The notes under the pieces are model-generated. The model was not told the origin of the DNA. It ran no database searches and saw only the letters and a list, made by a program, of their open reading frames with translations. Below are positions 8,374 to 18,372 of a stretch of DNA of 64,000 bases, in pieces (position 1 is the first letter of the stretch; every line of letters starts with the position of its first letter). This DNA comes from Aquincola tertiaricarbonis (lineage in GTDB: Bacteria > Pseudomonadota > Gammaproteobacteria > Burkholderiales > Burkholderiaceae_C). Location: assembly GCF_000969605.1 (NCBI RefSeq), contig NZ_JZUE01000017.1:81386-145385 (forward strand), given 5' to 3'. A program made the position numbers and the translations under genes.

Positions 8374-9489
8374 ATGAAACGACCCGCCCCTGTCCTGCTG
8401 CGCACCCTCGGCGCCCTGGCGCTGTCCGTCGCGGTCCTGCCCGCCGCGCAGGCGCAGGAAGAGAAGGTGCTCAACGTCTACAACTGGTCCGACTACATCG
8501 CCGAGGACACGATCGCCAACTTCGAGAAGGAGACGGGGATCAAGGTGCGCTACGACAACTTCGACAGCAACGAGGTGCTGCACGCCAAGCTCGTGGCGGG
8601 CAAGACCGGCTACGACATCGTGGTGCCTTCGTCCTACTGGGCCAAGCTGCAGGCCGACGGCGGGCTGCTGCAGAAGCTGGACAAGAGCAAGCTACCCAAC
8701 CTGAAGAACCTGGACCCGGCGCTGCAGGCGCAGCTGGCCAAGCTCGATCCCGGCAACCAGTACGGCGTGAACTGGCTGTGGGGCTACACCACCGTGGGCA
8801 TCAACGTCGACAAGGTCAAGGCCGCACTGGGCGGCATGCCGATGCCCGACAACGCGTGGGACCTGGTGTTCAAGCCCGAGTACATCAGCAAGCTCAAGAG
8901 CTGCGGCGTGAGCTTCCTCGATTCGCCCACCGAGGTGGTGCCGGCCGCGCTGCACTACCTGGGCAAGCCGGCCTACAGCCGCAACCAGGCCGACTACGCC
9001 GGCGTGGGCCCGCTGCTCAAGACCATCCGGCCCCACGTGACGCTGTTCAGCTCCTCGGGCTACATCAACGACATGGTCAGCGGCAGCATCTGCGTGGCGC
9101 TGGGCTGGTCGGGCGACATCAACATCGCCCGCCAGCGCGCCATCGACGGCAAGACCGGCCAGAAGATCGAGGCGCTGATTCCTAAGACCGGCGGCATCCT
9201 GTTCTTCGACATGATGGTGATCCCGGCCGACGCGCCGCGGCCCGACAACGCGCACAAGTTCATCAACTACATCCTGCGGCCCGAGGTGGCGGCCGGCCTC
9301 ACCAACAAGGTGAACTACGCCAACCCCAACCTCGAGTCGCGCAAGCTGGTCAAGCCCGAGGTGGCCAACAACCCGTCGGTCTTCCTGAGTGCGAGCGACC
9401 TGGCGACGATGCAGGCCCCCGACGCGCTGACCAGCGACATCCGCCGCACGATGACGCGGCTCTATACCTCGTTCAAGACCGGCATGTAG
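8374..9489 (+). CDS. potF: Periplasmic putrescine-binding protein PotF-like, copy 2
   Basis: A 371-residue paralogue of the preceding gene with a signal peptide (cleavage near AAQA/QEE). Long stretches are shared (YNWSDYIAEDTIANFEKETG, DKSKLPNLKNLDP), also at DNA level. Pocket segments are closer to classical PotF: VVPSSYW, VSFLDSPTEV, LGWSGDI and FFDMMVIP. The copies differ around VTLFSSSGYINDM versus VTRFAGSGSDYIDQM, a ligand-facing region in PotF. Both can feed the single PotGHI complex, so the pair probably widens substrate range (for example putrescine versus spermidine); this is inference. A GGAGA ribosome site precedes the ATG. Confidence 0.9.
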   Translation: MKRPAPVLLRTLGALALSVAVLPAAQAQEEKVLNVYNWSDYIAEDTIANFEKETGIKVRYDNFDSNEVLHAKLVAGKTGYDIVVPSSYWAKLQADGGLLQKLDKSKLPNLKNLDPALQAQLAKLDPGNQYGVNWLWGYTTVGINVDKVKAALGGMPMPDNAWDLVFKPEYISKLKSCGVSFLDSPTEVVPAALHYLGKPAYSRNQADYAGVGPLLKTIRPHVTLFSSSGYINDMVSGSICVALGWSGDINIARQRAIDGKTGQKIEALIPKTGGILFFDMMVIPADAPRPDNAHKFINYILRPEVAAGLTNKVNYANPNLESRKLVKPEVANNPSVFLSASDLATMQAPDALTSDIRRTMTRLYTSFKTGM

Positions 9490-9570
9490 GCGCCGGCGGC
9501 CGCGGGCGGGAGGGTTCCCGCGGCCTGACCTTTCGACAACACAAGAAAACACACCAGGAGCCGGACACCC

Positions 9571-10683
9571 ATGAGTGGCGCTGTGCCCGCGCAGGAAGAC
9601 TTCCTGCGGATCGAGGACGTGGTCAAGGACTTCGGCGGCACCATCGCCGTCAACCACGTCAGCCTGTCCATCGCCAAGGGCGAGATCTTCGCCCTGCTCG
9701 GCTCTTCCGGCTGCGGCAAGTCCACCTTGCTGCGCATGCTGGCCGGCTTCGAGACACCCACCTCGGGCCGCATCGTGCTGGACGGCCAGGACCTGGCCGG
9801 CCTGCCGCCCTACGAGCGGCCGATCAACATGATGTTCCAAAGCTATGCGCTGTTTCCGCACCTGACGGTGTGGGACAACATCGCCTTCGGCCTCAAGCGC
9901 GACGGCATGGCGCGTGATGCCATCGCCGAGCGCGTGGAGCAGATGCTGAAGCTGGTGCAGCTGGACAAGTTCGCCCGCCGCAAGCCGCACCAGCTCTCGG
10001 GTGGCCAGCAGCAGCGGGTGGCGCTGGCGCGCAGCCTGGCCAAGCGGCCGCAGCTGCTGCTGCTGGACGAGCCGCTGGGCGCGCTGGACAAGAAGCTGCG
10101 CGAGGAAACCCAGATCGAGCTGGTGAACATCATCGAGGAGGTGGGCGTCACCTGCGTGATGGTGACGCACGACCAGGAAGAGGCGATGACCATGGCCTCG
10201 CGCATCGCGGTGATGACCGAGGGCCGCATCGCCCAGGTGGGCGCGCCCGGCGAGGTGTATGAGACGCCGGCCAGCCGCTTCGTGGCCGACTTCATCGGCA
10301 ACGTGAACCTGATGCCCGGCACGCTGGTGGACGACCAGCCCGACTCGGTGCTCATCGAATGCGCGGACTGCACCCACTACGTGGGCCACGGCATCACCGG
10401 CACCGAGGGCATGCCGGTGACGGTGGCGCTGCGGCCGGAGAAGATCCTGGTCACGCGCGAGGAGCCCGCGGGCCCGCACGATCCGCACAACAAGGTGCGC
10501 GGCGTGGTCAAGGAGATGGCCTACTTCGGCGCCTTCACCGTCTACCGCCTGGCGCTGCCGGGCGGCGGCATGCTGAAGGCGAGCCAGATGAATGCCGAGC
10601 GGCATGCCGAGGATCCGCTCACCTGGGGCGACGAGGCCTGGGCCAGCTGGTCGCCCTCGGCCCAGGTCGTGCTCACGCAGTGA
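9571..10683 (+). CDS. potG: Polyamine ABC transporter ATP-binding protein
   Basis: A 370-residue ABC ATPase. Walker A is GSSGCGKST, the signature LSGGQQQRVALARSLA, Walker B LLLLDEPLGALD and the switch His MVTHDQEEA. A C-terminal TOBE-type regulatory domain (about residues 290-370) is present. Gene order PotF-PotF-PotG-PotH-PotI matches the E. coli potFGHI system, so PotG is preferred to PotA. It powers import from the cytoplasmic face. The gene has a good AGGAG ribosome site and is followed after 10 bp by the first permease. Confidence 0.92.
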   Translation: MSGAVPAQEDFLRIEDVVKDFGGTIAVNHVSLSIAKGEIFALLGSSGCGKSTLLRMLAGFETPTSGRIVLDGQDLAGLPPYERPINMMFQSYALFPHLTVWDNIAFGLKRDGMARDAIAERVEQMLKLVQLDKFARRKPHQLSGGQQQRVALARSLAKRPQLLLLDEPLGALDKKLREETQIELVNIIEEVGVTCVMVTHDQEEAMTMASRIAVMTEGRIAQVGAPGEVYETPASRFVADFIGNVNLMPGTLVDDQPDSVLIECADCTHYVGHGITGTEGMPVTVALRPEKILVTREEPAGPHDPHNKVRGVVKEMAYFGAFTVYRLALPGGGMLKASQMNAERHAEDPLTWGDEAWASWSPSAQVVLTQ

Positions 10684-10693
10684 AGGCCGCGCG

Positions 10694-11635
10694 ATGAGCA
10701 CCGATCTTCCGCTCCACTGGTGGCAGCGCATGGGCCTGCGCGGGCGCACGGCCGTCATCGGCCTGCCCTACCTGTGGCTGCTCGTGTTCTTCCTGCTGCC
10801 CTTCCTCATCGTGCTGAAGATCAGCATCTCCGAGATGGAGAACGTGACCTTCAAGGACCTGGTCACGTATGTGGAAGGCACGCTGCAGGTCACCGTCAAG
10901 CTGGGCAGCTACCTCTTCATCGCCGAGGACGACCTCTACTTCCTCACCTACCTGCGCAGCCTCAAGTACGCGGCCGTCACCACGCTGCTGTGCCTGGCCA
11001 TCGGCTATCCGTTCGCCTACTTCATGGCCCGCGCCAAGCCCGGCACGCAGGCCGCGCTGGTGATGCTGGTGATGCTGCCCTTCTGGACCAGCTTCCTGCT
11101 GCGGGTGTATGCCTGGAAGGGCCTGCTGGGCAACGGCGGGCTGATCGCCGACCTGATCATCGGCAGCGGGCTGGACCGGCTGCTGGCCGCCAGCGGCTTG
11201 ATCGCCACGCCGGGCAACCTGATGAACACGCCGTTCTCGCTGGTGCTGGGCATGACCTACACCTACCTGCCCTTCATGATCCTGCCCCTCTTCGCCAACC
11301 TCTCGAAGATGGACCTGCGGCTGCTGGAAGCCGCCACCGACCTGGGCGCCACGCCCTGGGTGGCCTTCTGGAAGGTGACGGTGCCGCTGTCCAAGGCCGG
11401 CATCATCGCGGGCTCGATGCTGGTGTTCATCCCGTGCGTGGGCGAATTCGTCATCCCCGAGCTGCTCGGTGGGCCGGAGACGCTGATGATCGGCCGCGTG
11501 CTGTGGGACGAGTTCTTCAGCAACAACGACTGGCCGATGGCTTCCGCCGTGGCGGTGGTGATGATCCTGCTGATCATCGTGCCGCTGGCGCTGTTCAACC
11601 GATACCAGGCCGAAGCGCAGGAGGGGGCGAAATGA
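10694..11635 (+). CDS. potH: Polyamine ABC transporter permease
   Basis: A 313-residue inner-membrane permease with about six hydrophobic segments, the first near residues 18-40. The cytoplasmic EAA loop EAATDLGATPWVAFWKVTVP couples it to the ATPase. The ATG at 10694 is favoured over upstream in-frame codons that fall inside potG. The N-terminal cytoplasmic arm and the long periplasmic segment before the second membrane helix are usual for PotH. Its stop overlaps the next start by 4 bp (ATGA), indicating translational coupling. Confidence 0.92.
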   Translation: MSTDLPLHWWQRMGLRGRTAVIGLPYLWLLVFFLLPFLIVLKISISEMENVTFKDLVTYVEGTLQVTVKLGSYLFIAEDDLYFLTYLRSLKYAAVTTLLCLAIGYPFAYFMARAKPGTQAALVMLVMLPFWTSFLLRVYAWKGLLGNGGLIADLIIGSGLDRLLAASGLIATPGNLMNTPFSLVLGMTYTYLPFMILPLFANLSKMDLRLLEAATDLGATPWVAFWKVTVPLSKAGIIAGSMLVFIPCVGEFVIPELLGGPETLMIGRVLWDEFFSNNDWPMASAVAVVMILLIIVPLALFNRYQAEAQEGAK

Positions 11636-12507
11636 GCAGGGCCGCACTGGGGCCGCGGGTGGCGCGGCATGTGGGCAAGGCCTGGCTGGCCGCGGGCTTC
11701 CTGTTCCTGTACCTGCCCATCGTCACGCTGGTCGTCTACTCGTTCAACGACTCGCCGGTGCCCAACCAGTGGGCAGGCTTCACCACGCGCTGGTATGCGG
11801 CGCTGGCGAAGGACACGGAGATGATCAACGGGCTGTGGCTCAGCCTGAAGATCGCCTTCTTCACCGCCACCGGCGCGGTGGTGCTGGGCACGCTGGCCGC
11901 CTTCGCGCTGGTGAAGTACCGGCGCTTCTCGGGCCGCACGGTGTTCAGCGGCATGGTGAGCGCACCACTGGTGATGCCGGAGGTGATCGTCGGGCTGTCG
12001 CTGCTGCTGTTCCTGGTGTCGGTGCAGCGCGGCACCGAGGCGATGTTCGGCACCGGCTGGCCCGACCGCGGCGCCCTCACCATCTGGCTGGGCCACCTGC
12101 TGGTGGGCATGGCCTACGCCACGGTGGTGATCCAGTCGCGGCTGCAGGACCTGAACCCGCAGCTGGAAGAAGCGGCGATGGACCTGGGGGCACGGCCTTC
12201 GCAGGTGTTCCGGCTGGTCACGCTGCCGATGATCACCCAGGCGCTGCTCTCGGCCTGGCTGCTCACCTTCACCATCTCGCTGGACGACGTGGTGCTGTCG
12301 GCCTTCCTGTCGGGGCCCGGCTCCACCACGCTGCCGCTGGTGATCTTCTCGCGCGCCCGGCTGGGCGTGAACCCCAGCGTGAATGCGATGGCCACGGTGA
12401 TCATCACGGTGGTGGCCATCGGGGTGATCGTGGCCAGCTACCTGATCGCACGTGCCGAGCGCGAGCGCAGCAAGGCCGTCAACAAGGCGCGCAGCGAGGC
12501 GGGCTGA
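11632..12507 (+). CDS. potI: Polyamine ABC transporter permease
   Basis: A 291-residue permease with six predicted membrane segments and the EAA loop EEAAMDLGARPSQVFRLVTLP. The YSFNDSP segment after the first helix and the SLDDVVLSAFLSGPG motif are typical of PotI/PotC. It pairs with PotH to form the channel. The start overlaps the potH stop (ATGA). The basic C-terminus rich in Arg, Ser and Lys is an ordinary cytoplasmic tail. A 55-bp gap with a strong AGGAGAGA site leads to the porin gene, suggesting that gene belongs to the same transcript. Confidence 0.92.
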   Translation: MSRAALGPRVARHVGKAWLAAGFLFLYLPIVTLVVYSFNDSPVPNQWAGFTTRWYAALAKDTEMINGLWLSLKIAFFTATGAVVLGTLAAFALVKYRRFSGRTVFSGMVSAPLVMPEVIVGLSLLLFLVSVQRGTEAMFGTGWPDRGALTIWLGHLLVGMAYATVVIQSRLQDLNPQLEEAAMDLGARPSQVFRLVTLPMITQALLSAWLLTFTISLDDVVLSAFLSGPGSTTLPLVIFSRARLGVNPSVNAMATVIITVVAIGVIVASYLIARAERERSKAVNKARSEAG

Positions 12508-12562
12508 GTGCCGCCGCCGTCCTGCTTCAACCCCACACAACAACGTCGGTAGGAGAGAACGA

Positions 12563-13936
12563 ATGAGCATGCCCCGCCCCCTGAACCTGCTGGCCGCCAG
12601 CATCGCGCTGGCCTTCGCGCTGCCGGCCGGCGCCCAGACCACCAACGAGCAGCTGCTGCAGGAGCTGCGCGAGCTGAAGGCCCGCGTCGGTGAGCTGGAG
12701 AAGAAGCTCAAGGATGCCGAGGGCAAGCTGCCGCCGGCCGGCGCCAGCTGGGGCATGACGCCCGACCAGGCCGCCGAGCTGAACCGGCTCACGGTGAAGA
12801 CCGACGCGCTGGAAGAGAACAACGAGCGCTGGGGCTTCAAGGACCTGACGATCAGCGGCTACATCGAGCCGGCCTTCATCTGGAACAAGCTGCAGAACCG
12901 CTCGGGTTTCCAGTTCCTGAACCAGCAGTCCGACGGCTACTTCTACGACACCTCGTACATCGGTGCGGCGGTGCTCGACATCACCAAGGAGATGGAAGGC
13001 GGCACGATCTGGAAGCTGACGCTGTCGCCCAACCGCGGCGTGGGCGCGCTGATCGACGGCAACAGCATCATCCAGGAGGCCAGCGTGTCGGTGCCGCTGG
13101 GCGGGCTGCAGACGCGGCTGATCGCCGGGCAGATCCCCGACTGGTCGGGCTACGAATTCCAGCAGCCCACGCTCAACCCGTTCACCACCCACAACCTGCT
13201 GTACGACTTCACCCTGCCCGCCGGCTACACCGGCGTGGGCCTGACCCATGCCACCGGCAAGTGGCTGATGAAGGGCATGCTGGCCAACGTCAACACGCCC
13301 ATCCGCGTGCCGGGCGAGAAGGCGCCGGCCATCGTCTACCGGGTGGACTATGCCAAGGGCGAGTTCGACGGCTTTGGCTTCGCCGGCCTGCACGGCAAGG
13401 CGCCCAACTACAACGGTGATGGCGACAGCACCACCGCGCACCTGTTCGAGGTGGACGGCTACTACATCCGCGGCGACTGGACCCTGCAGGGACAGGCCAG
13501 CGTGGGCCGGCAGAAGGCCGCGGCCATCACGCCCGATGCCGACGGCAACTACCGCGACGCCCGCTGGTGGGGCCTGTCGGGCCTGGTGGGCTACGCCGTC
13601 ACCCCGCGGCTGCAGGCGCTGGTGCGGGCCGACTACATCAACAACAAGAAGAACGGCGGCGGGCTGTTCACCTACAACGGCTTCTACCTGCCCGAGGAAG
13701 GCGTCTACAACGACAGCCGCAACGGCATCGGCCCCGCGCCCGAGGGCAACCTGGACCGCGGCGCCAACCGCTATGCGCTCACCGTCGGCATGAAGTACGC
13801 CGTCAATCCCAGCACCACCTTCAAGGTGGAATACCGGCTGGACGGCGCCGACCGCGCCGTGTTCGAGGACGTGAAGACGGGTGAATTCAAGAAGCGCAAC
13901 CACCTGCTGGGCACCTCGGTGGTGGTGGCCTTCTGA
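12563..13936 (+). CDS. DUF3138-type outer-membrane porin
   Basis: A 457-residue exported protein. A signal peptide ends near LPAGA/QTT. It is followed by a short predicted coiled coil (about 27-52, with LLQELRELKARVGELEKKL) and then a region of alternating aromatic and polar residues ending in Phe (VVVAF), the hallmark of a beta-barrel C-terminus. The layout, trimerising coiled coil plus barrel, fits DUF3138 proteins of Burkholderiales. Its place between potI and the puuC-like gene, and its 1-bp overlap with the latter (TGATG), make a role as the outer-membrane channel for polyamines likely. No channel activity can be shown from sequence. Confidence 0.72.
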   Translation: MSMPRPLNLLAASIALAFALPAGAQTTNEQLLQELRELKARVGELEKKLKDAEGKLPPAGASWGMTPDQAAELNRLTVKTDALEENNERWGFKDLTISGYIEPAFIWNKLQNRSGFQFLNQQSDGYFYDTSYIGAAVLDITKEMEGGTIWKLTLSPNRGVGALIDGNSIIQEASVSVPLGGLQTRLIAGQIPDWSGYEFQQPTLNPFTTHNLLYDFTLPAGYTGVGLTHATGKWLMKGMLANVNTPIRVPGEKAPAIVYRVDYAKGEFDGFGFAGLHGKAPNYNGDGDSTTAHLFEVDGYYIRGDWTLQGQASVGRQKAAAITPDADGNYRDARWWGLSGLVGYAVTPRLQALVRADYINNKKNGGGLFTYNGFYLPEEGVYNDSRNGIGPAPEGNLDRGANRYALTVGMKYAVNPSTTFKVEYRLDGADRAVFEDVKTGEFKKRNHLLGTSVVVAF

Positions 13937-15435
13937 TGAACCGGCCGGCCGCCACCGACTGGGCCGCCCGCGCCGCGGCCGCCACCTTCGATGGCCGCTG
14001 CCTGGTCGAGGGCGAGCGCCGCGCCGCCATGGATGGCGCCACCTTCGACAAGCATTCGCCGGTCGACGGCCGCCTGCTCGGCCCGGTGGCGCGTGGCCAG
14101 GCCGCCGACGTCGATGCCGCAGTGCGCAGCGCGCGCGCCGCCTTCGACGACGGCCGCTGGGCCCGCCAGCCGCCGGCCGCGCGCAAGAAGGTGCTGCAGC
14201 GCTTTGCCGAAGCCATCCTGGCCGCCGGCGAGGAACTCGCGCTGCTGGAAACGCTGGACATGGGCAAGCCCGTGGGCCACGCGTTGGCGGTGGACGTGCC
14301 GGCCACGGCGCGCGCCATCGGCTGGTATGCCGAGGCCATCGACAAGGTGTATGACGAGATCGCGCCCACCGGCCCGAATGCGCTGGCGCTGATCACGCGC
14401 GAGCCGATGGGCGTGGTGGGCAGCATCGTGCCCTGGAACTACCCGATGATCATGGCCGCCTGGAAGCTGGGCCCGGCGCTGGCCACCGGCAATTCCGTGG
14501 TGCTCAAGCCCAGCGAGAAGTCACCCTACACCGCGTTGCGCCTGGCCGAGCTGGCGCTGCAGGCCGGCCTGCCAGCCGGCGTCTTCAACGTGGTGCCCGG
14601 GTACGGCCACGAAGCCGGCGAGGCACTGGCGCTGCACATGGACGTGGACGCCATCGGCTTCACCGGCAGCACCCGCGTGGGCCGCAAGATGCTGGAATAC
14701 GCCGGCCGCAGCAACCTGAAGCGGGTGTTCAACGAGCTGGGCGGCAAGTCGGCCTTCGTCGTCTTTCCCGACTTTGCCGACCTGCCGCGTGCCGCCAAGA
14801 CGCTGGCCGGCAGCATCTTCTTCAACCAGGGCGAGAGCTGCAACGCACCCTCGCGCGTGCTGGTGCACGAGACCATCGCCGAGGAGTTCGTGCGCATCGT
14901 CGCCGCCGAGGCGCCCGCCTGGCAGCCCGGCGATCCGCTGGCCGCCGGCACCGCCATGGGTGCGCTGGTGGACCAGGGCCAGCTGGACACCGTGCTCGGC
15001 TACATCCAGGCCGGCCAGGACGAAGGCGCCCGGTTGGCCGCCGGCGGCCAGCGTGTGCGCGCCGACAGCGGCGGCTTCTACGTGCAGCCCACGGTGTTCG
15101 ACGGCGTGGCCAACACGATGAAGATCGCCCGCGAGGAGATCTTCGGCCCGGTGGTCTCGGTGATCCGCTTCCGCGACGAGGCCGAGGCCATCGCCCTGGC
15201 CAACCAGAGCAGCTACGGCCTGCAGGCCAGCGTGTGGAGCGACAACCTGAACCGCGCCCACCGCGTGGCCCGCGCGCTGCGCGCCGGCACCGTGCACGTG
15301 AACCAATACGACGAGGACGACATCACCGTGCCCTTCGGCGGCTACAAGCAAAGCGGCAACGGACGCGACAAGAGCCTGCATGCGCTGGACAAGTACACCG
15401 AGCTGAAGACTACCTGGCTGCGCATCGACTCTTGA
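13936..15435 (+). CDS. puuC: Gamma-glutamyl-gamma-aminobutyraldehyde dehydrogenase
   Basis: A 499-residue NAD(P)-dependent aldehyde dehydrogenase. The catalytic cysteine is Cys302 in FFNQGESCNAPS and the general base Glu267 in ELGGKS. The cofactor segments are VPWNYP and FTGSTRVG, and the C-terminal motif is PFGGYKQSGNGRD. The NQGESCNAPSR variant is typical of PuuC/AldH-type enzymes. It would oxidise gamma-glutamyl-gamma-aminobutyraldehyde made by PuuB. The start overlaps the porin stop by one base and the stop overlaps a TTG start of the next gene, so the three are probably co-translated. Confidence 0.88.
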   Translation: MNRPAATDWAARAAAATFDGRCLVEGERRAAMDGATFDKHSPVDGRLLGPVARGQAADVDAAVRSARAAFDDGRWARQPPAARKKVLQRFAEAILAAGEELALLETLDMGKPVGHALAVDVPATARAIGWYAEAIDKVYDEIAPTGPNALALITREPMGVVGSIVPWNYPMIMAAWKLGPALATGNSVVLKPSEKSPYTALRLAELALQAGLPAGVFNVVPGYGHEAGEALALHMDVDAIGFTGSTRVGRKMLEYAGRSNLKRVFNELGGKSAFVVFPDFADLPRAAKTLAGSIFFNQGESCNAPSRVLVHETIAEEFVRIVAAEAPAWQPGDPLAAGTAMGALVDQGQLDTVLGYIQAGQDEGARLAAGGQRVRADSGGFYVQPTVFDGVANTMKIAREEIFGPVVSVIRFRDEAEAIALANQSSYGLQASVWSDNLNRAHRVARALRAGTVHVNQYDEDDITVPFGGYKQSGNGRDKSLHALDKYTELKTTWLRIDS

Positions 15436-16367
15436 CCGCCCCTGCCCTGACCCACCGCCCCGTCTGGATCGCCTATGCCTGCCTGGCCGCCAGCATGGCG
15501 CTGGTGGGCAGCTACGTCGGCTTGTCGAAACTGCTGGTGGCGGTGCTGCCGGTGTTCCTGCTGGCCTGGCTGCGCTTCGGCATCGCCGCGGTGGCGATGG
15601 CGCACTGGGTGCGGCGCCAGCCGGGCGAGGCGCCGCTCTCGCCACATGACCGCAAGCTGCTGTTCCTGGAAAGCTTCCTCGGCAACTTCCTGTTTTCCAT
15701 CTGCATGCTGTTCGGCGTGGCGCTGAGCACGGCGCTGGCGGCGGGCGTGATCATGGCGGCCATTCCGGCGGCGGTGGCCATCCTGTCGCGCCTGTTCCTG
15801 AAGGAGCGCATCACGCCGCGGGTGGCCGCGGGCATCGCCTGCGCGGTGCTGGGCATCATGCTGGTGTCGATGAGCAAGGCAGCGCCCGGAGCGGCCGCCG
15901 GCTCGCTGCTGGGCAACCTGCTGCTGTTCGGCGCGGTGGTGTGTGAGGCCAGCTACGTGGTCATCGGCAAGCAGCTCACCGGCAATGTGTCGGCCAAGCG
16001 CATCAGCGCGCTGGTGAACCTGTGGGGCCTGGCGCTGGTGACGCCGCTGGGGCTGTGGCAGGCGCTGCGGTTCGACTTCGGCGGCGTGCCGCCGTCGATG
16101 TGGTGGCTGCTGCTGTTCTATGCGCTGGCCGCCAGCATGTGGACGGTGTGGCTGTGGATGACCGGGCTGCGGACCGTGCCGGCCTCCCGCGCCGGCGTGT
16201 TCACGGTGATGCTGCCGATCAGCGCTGCCGCAGTGGGCGTGCTGTTCCTGGGCGAGCGCTTCAGTCCCGCGCAGGCCGGTGCCTTCGCCCTCGCGTTGCT
16301 GGGCCTGGTGCTCGCCACCTGGCCGGGGCGCGCCGCGGCGGCCGACGCGCCCACGCGTTCCGGCTGA
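15432..16367 (+). CDS. EamA/DMT-family transporter
   Basis: A 311-residue membrane protein with about ten hydrophobic helices in two five-helix EamA repeats; the repeat ends are LSRLFLKERITP and LPISAAAVGVLFLGERFS. Members export amino acids, metabolites or amines. The start is a TTG overlapping the puuC stop (TTGA). This places MTAPALTHRPVW directly before the first helix, and no in-frame ATG gives a complete helix 1. As the last gene of the operon it may export excess polyamine or product, but substrate cannot be inferred from sequence. Confidence 0.82.
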   Translation: MTAPALTHRPVWIAYACLAASMALVGSYVGLSKLLVAVLPVFLLAWLRFGIAAVAMAHWVRRQPGEAPLSPHDRKLLFLESFLGNFLFSICMLFGVALSTALAAGVIMAAIPAAVAILSRLFLKERITPRVAAGIACAVLGIMLVSMSKAAPGAAAGSLLGNLLLFGAVVCEASYVVIGKQLTGNVSAKRISALVNLWGLALVTPLGLWQALRFDFGGVPPSMWWLLLFYALAASMWTVWLWMTGLRTVPASRAGVFTVMLPISAAAVGVLFLGERFSPAQAGAFALALLGLVLATWPGRAAAADAPTRSG

Positions 16368-16374
16368 ACTTGAG

Positions 16375-16389
16375 GCGGGCCATGCCCGC
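16375..16389 (+). terminator. GC-rich hairpin after the polyamine operon
   Basis: GCGGGC (16375-16380) and GCCCGC (16384-16389) pair with a 3-nt loop, 8 bp after the EamA stop. There is no T-run, so it would be a weak or Rho-assisted terminator. Its position marks the likely operon end. Confidence 0.35.
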
Positions 16390-17321
16390 GTGTGGTGCAG
16401 CGGCCGCCTGCTTTTCCGCCGATCACCAAAGTGTGATAACCGGCAAATTCAGGCCATGAAGCGCGAACCTCCCAAAGCCCCCTTGCGGCTGGTGCCGGTG
16501 CTGGCCGGCGGCGGCACGCGCCTGCCGGCGCACGTGGGCGTGCTCACCGCGCTGCACCGCATGAACATCGAGGTGCCGCGGCTGGTGGGCGTGTCGGGCG
16601 GCAGCATCGTCGCTTCCCTGCATGCGGCCGGCTGGTCGCCCGAGCGGCTGCACCGGCTGGCGCTGGAGATCGAGTTCAGCCGCTTCAAGGGGTTTTCGCT
16701 GTACCAGCTGTTCTTCCACGGCGGGCTGACCAGCGGCGACACCTTCGAGCACTGGCTGGACGACCTGCTGGAAGGCGTTCGCTTCAAGGACCTGCCGCTG
16801 GACCTGGCGGTGGTGGCCACCGACGTGCGCCGCAGCGAGCCGGTGATCTTCGACCGCGAGCACACACCCGACTACAAGGTGGCGCGCGCGGTGCGCCACT
16901 CGATGGGCATACCGCTGCTGTTTGCCTTCCAGGCCCACGGCGACAAGCTGCTGGTGGACGGCAGCATCCTCAGCGAGGACGCCCTGCACCGCGACTGGGC
17001 CGGCGACAACACGCCGGTGTGCCTGTTCCGGCTGCGCGGCGAGAGTGCATCGGCCGACGACGAGGTGGCCCGCAAGCGGCCCTGGTTCCCGCTGCCGGGC
17101 TACATCCAGATGCTGATCCGCACCTTCATGACGACGATCTCGCGCGAGTTCGTCAACGCCCGCCACTGGCCGCGCACGGTGGTGGTGGACGTGGGCCGGC
17201 ATTCCCCGGTGAACTTCAAGCTCACGCCGCAGGACAAGGAAGACCTGTTCCAGCGCGGCCTGGGCACCACGCTGGACGTGCTGCCGATCAAGTTCCCGGA
17301 GCTGGCGGCCGCCCTGGCCGC

Positions 17322-18362
<1,041 letters not shown>

Positions 18363-18372
18363 GGCAGTGGGT

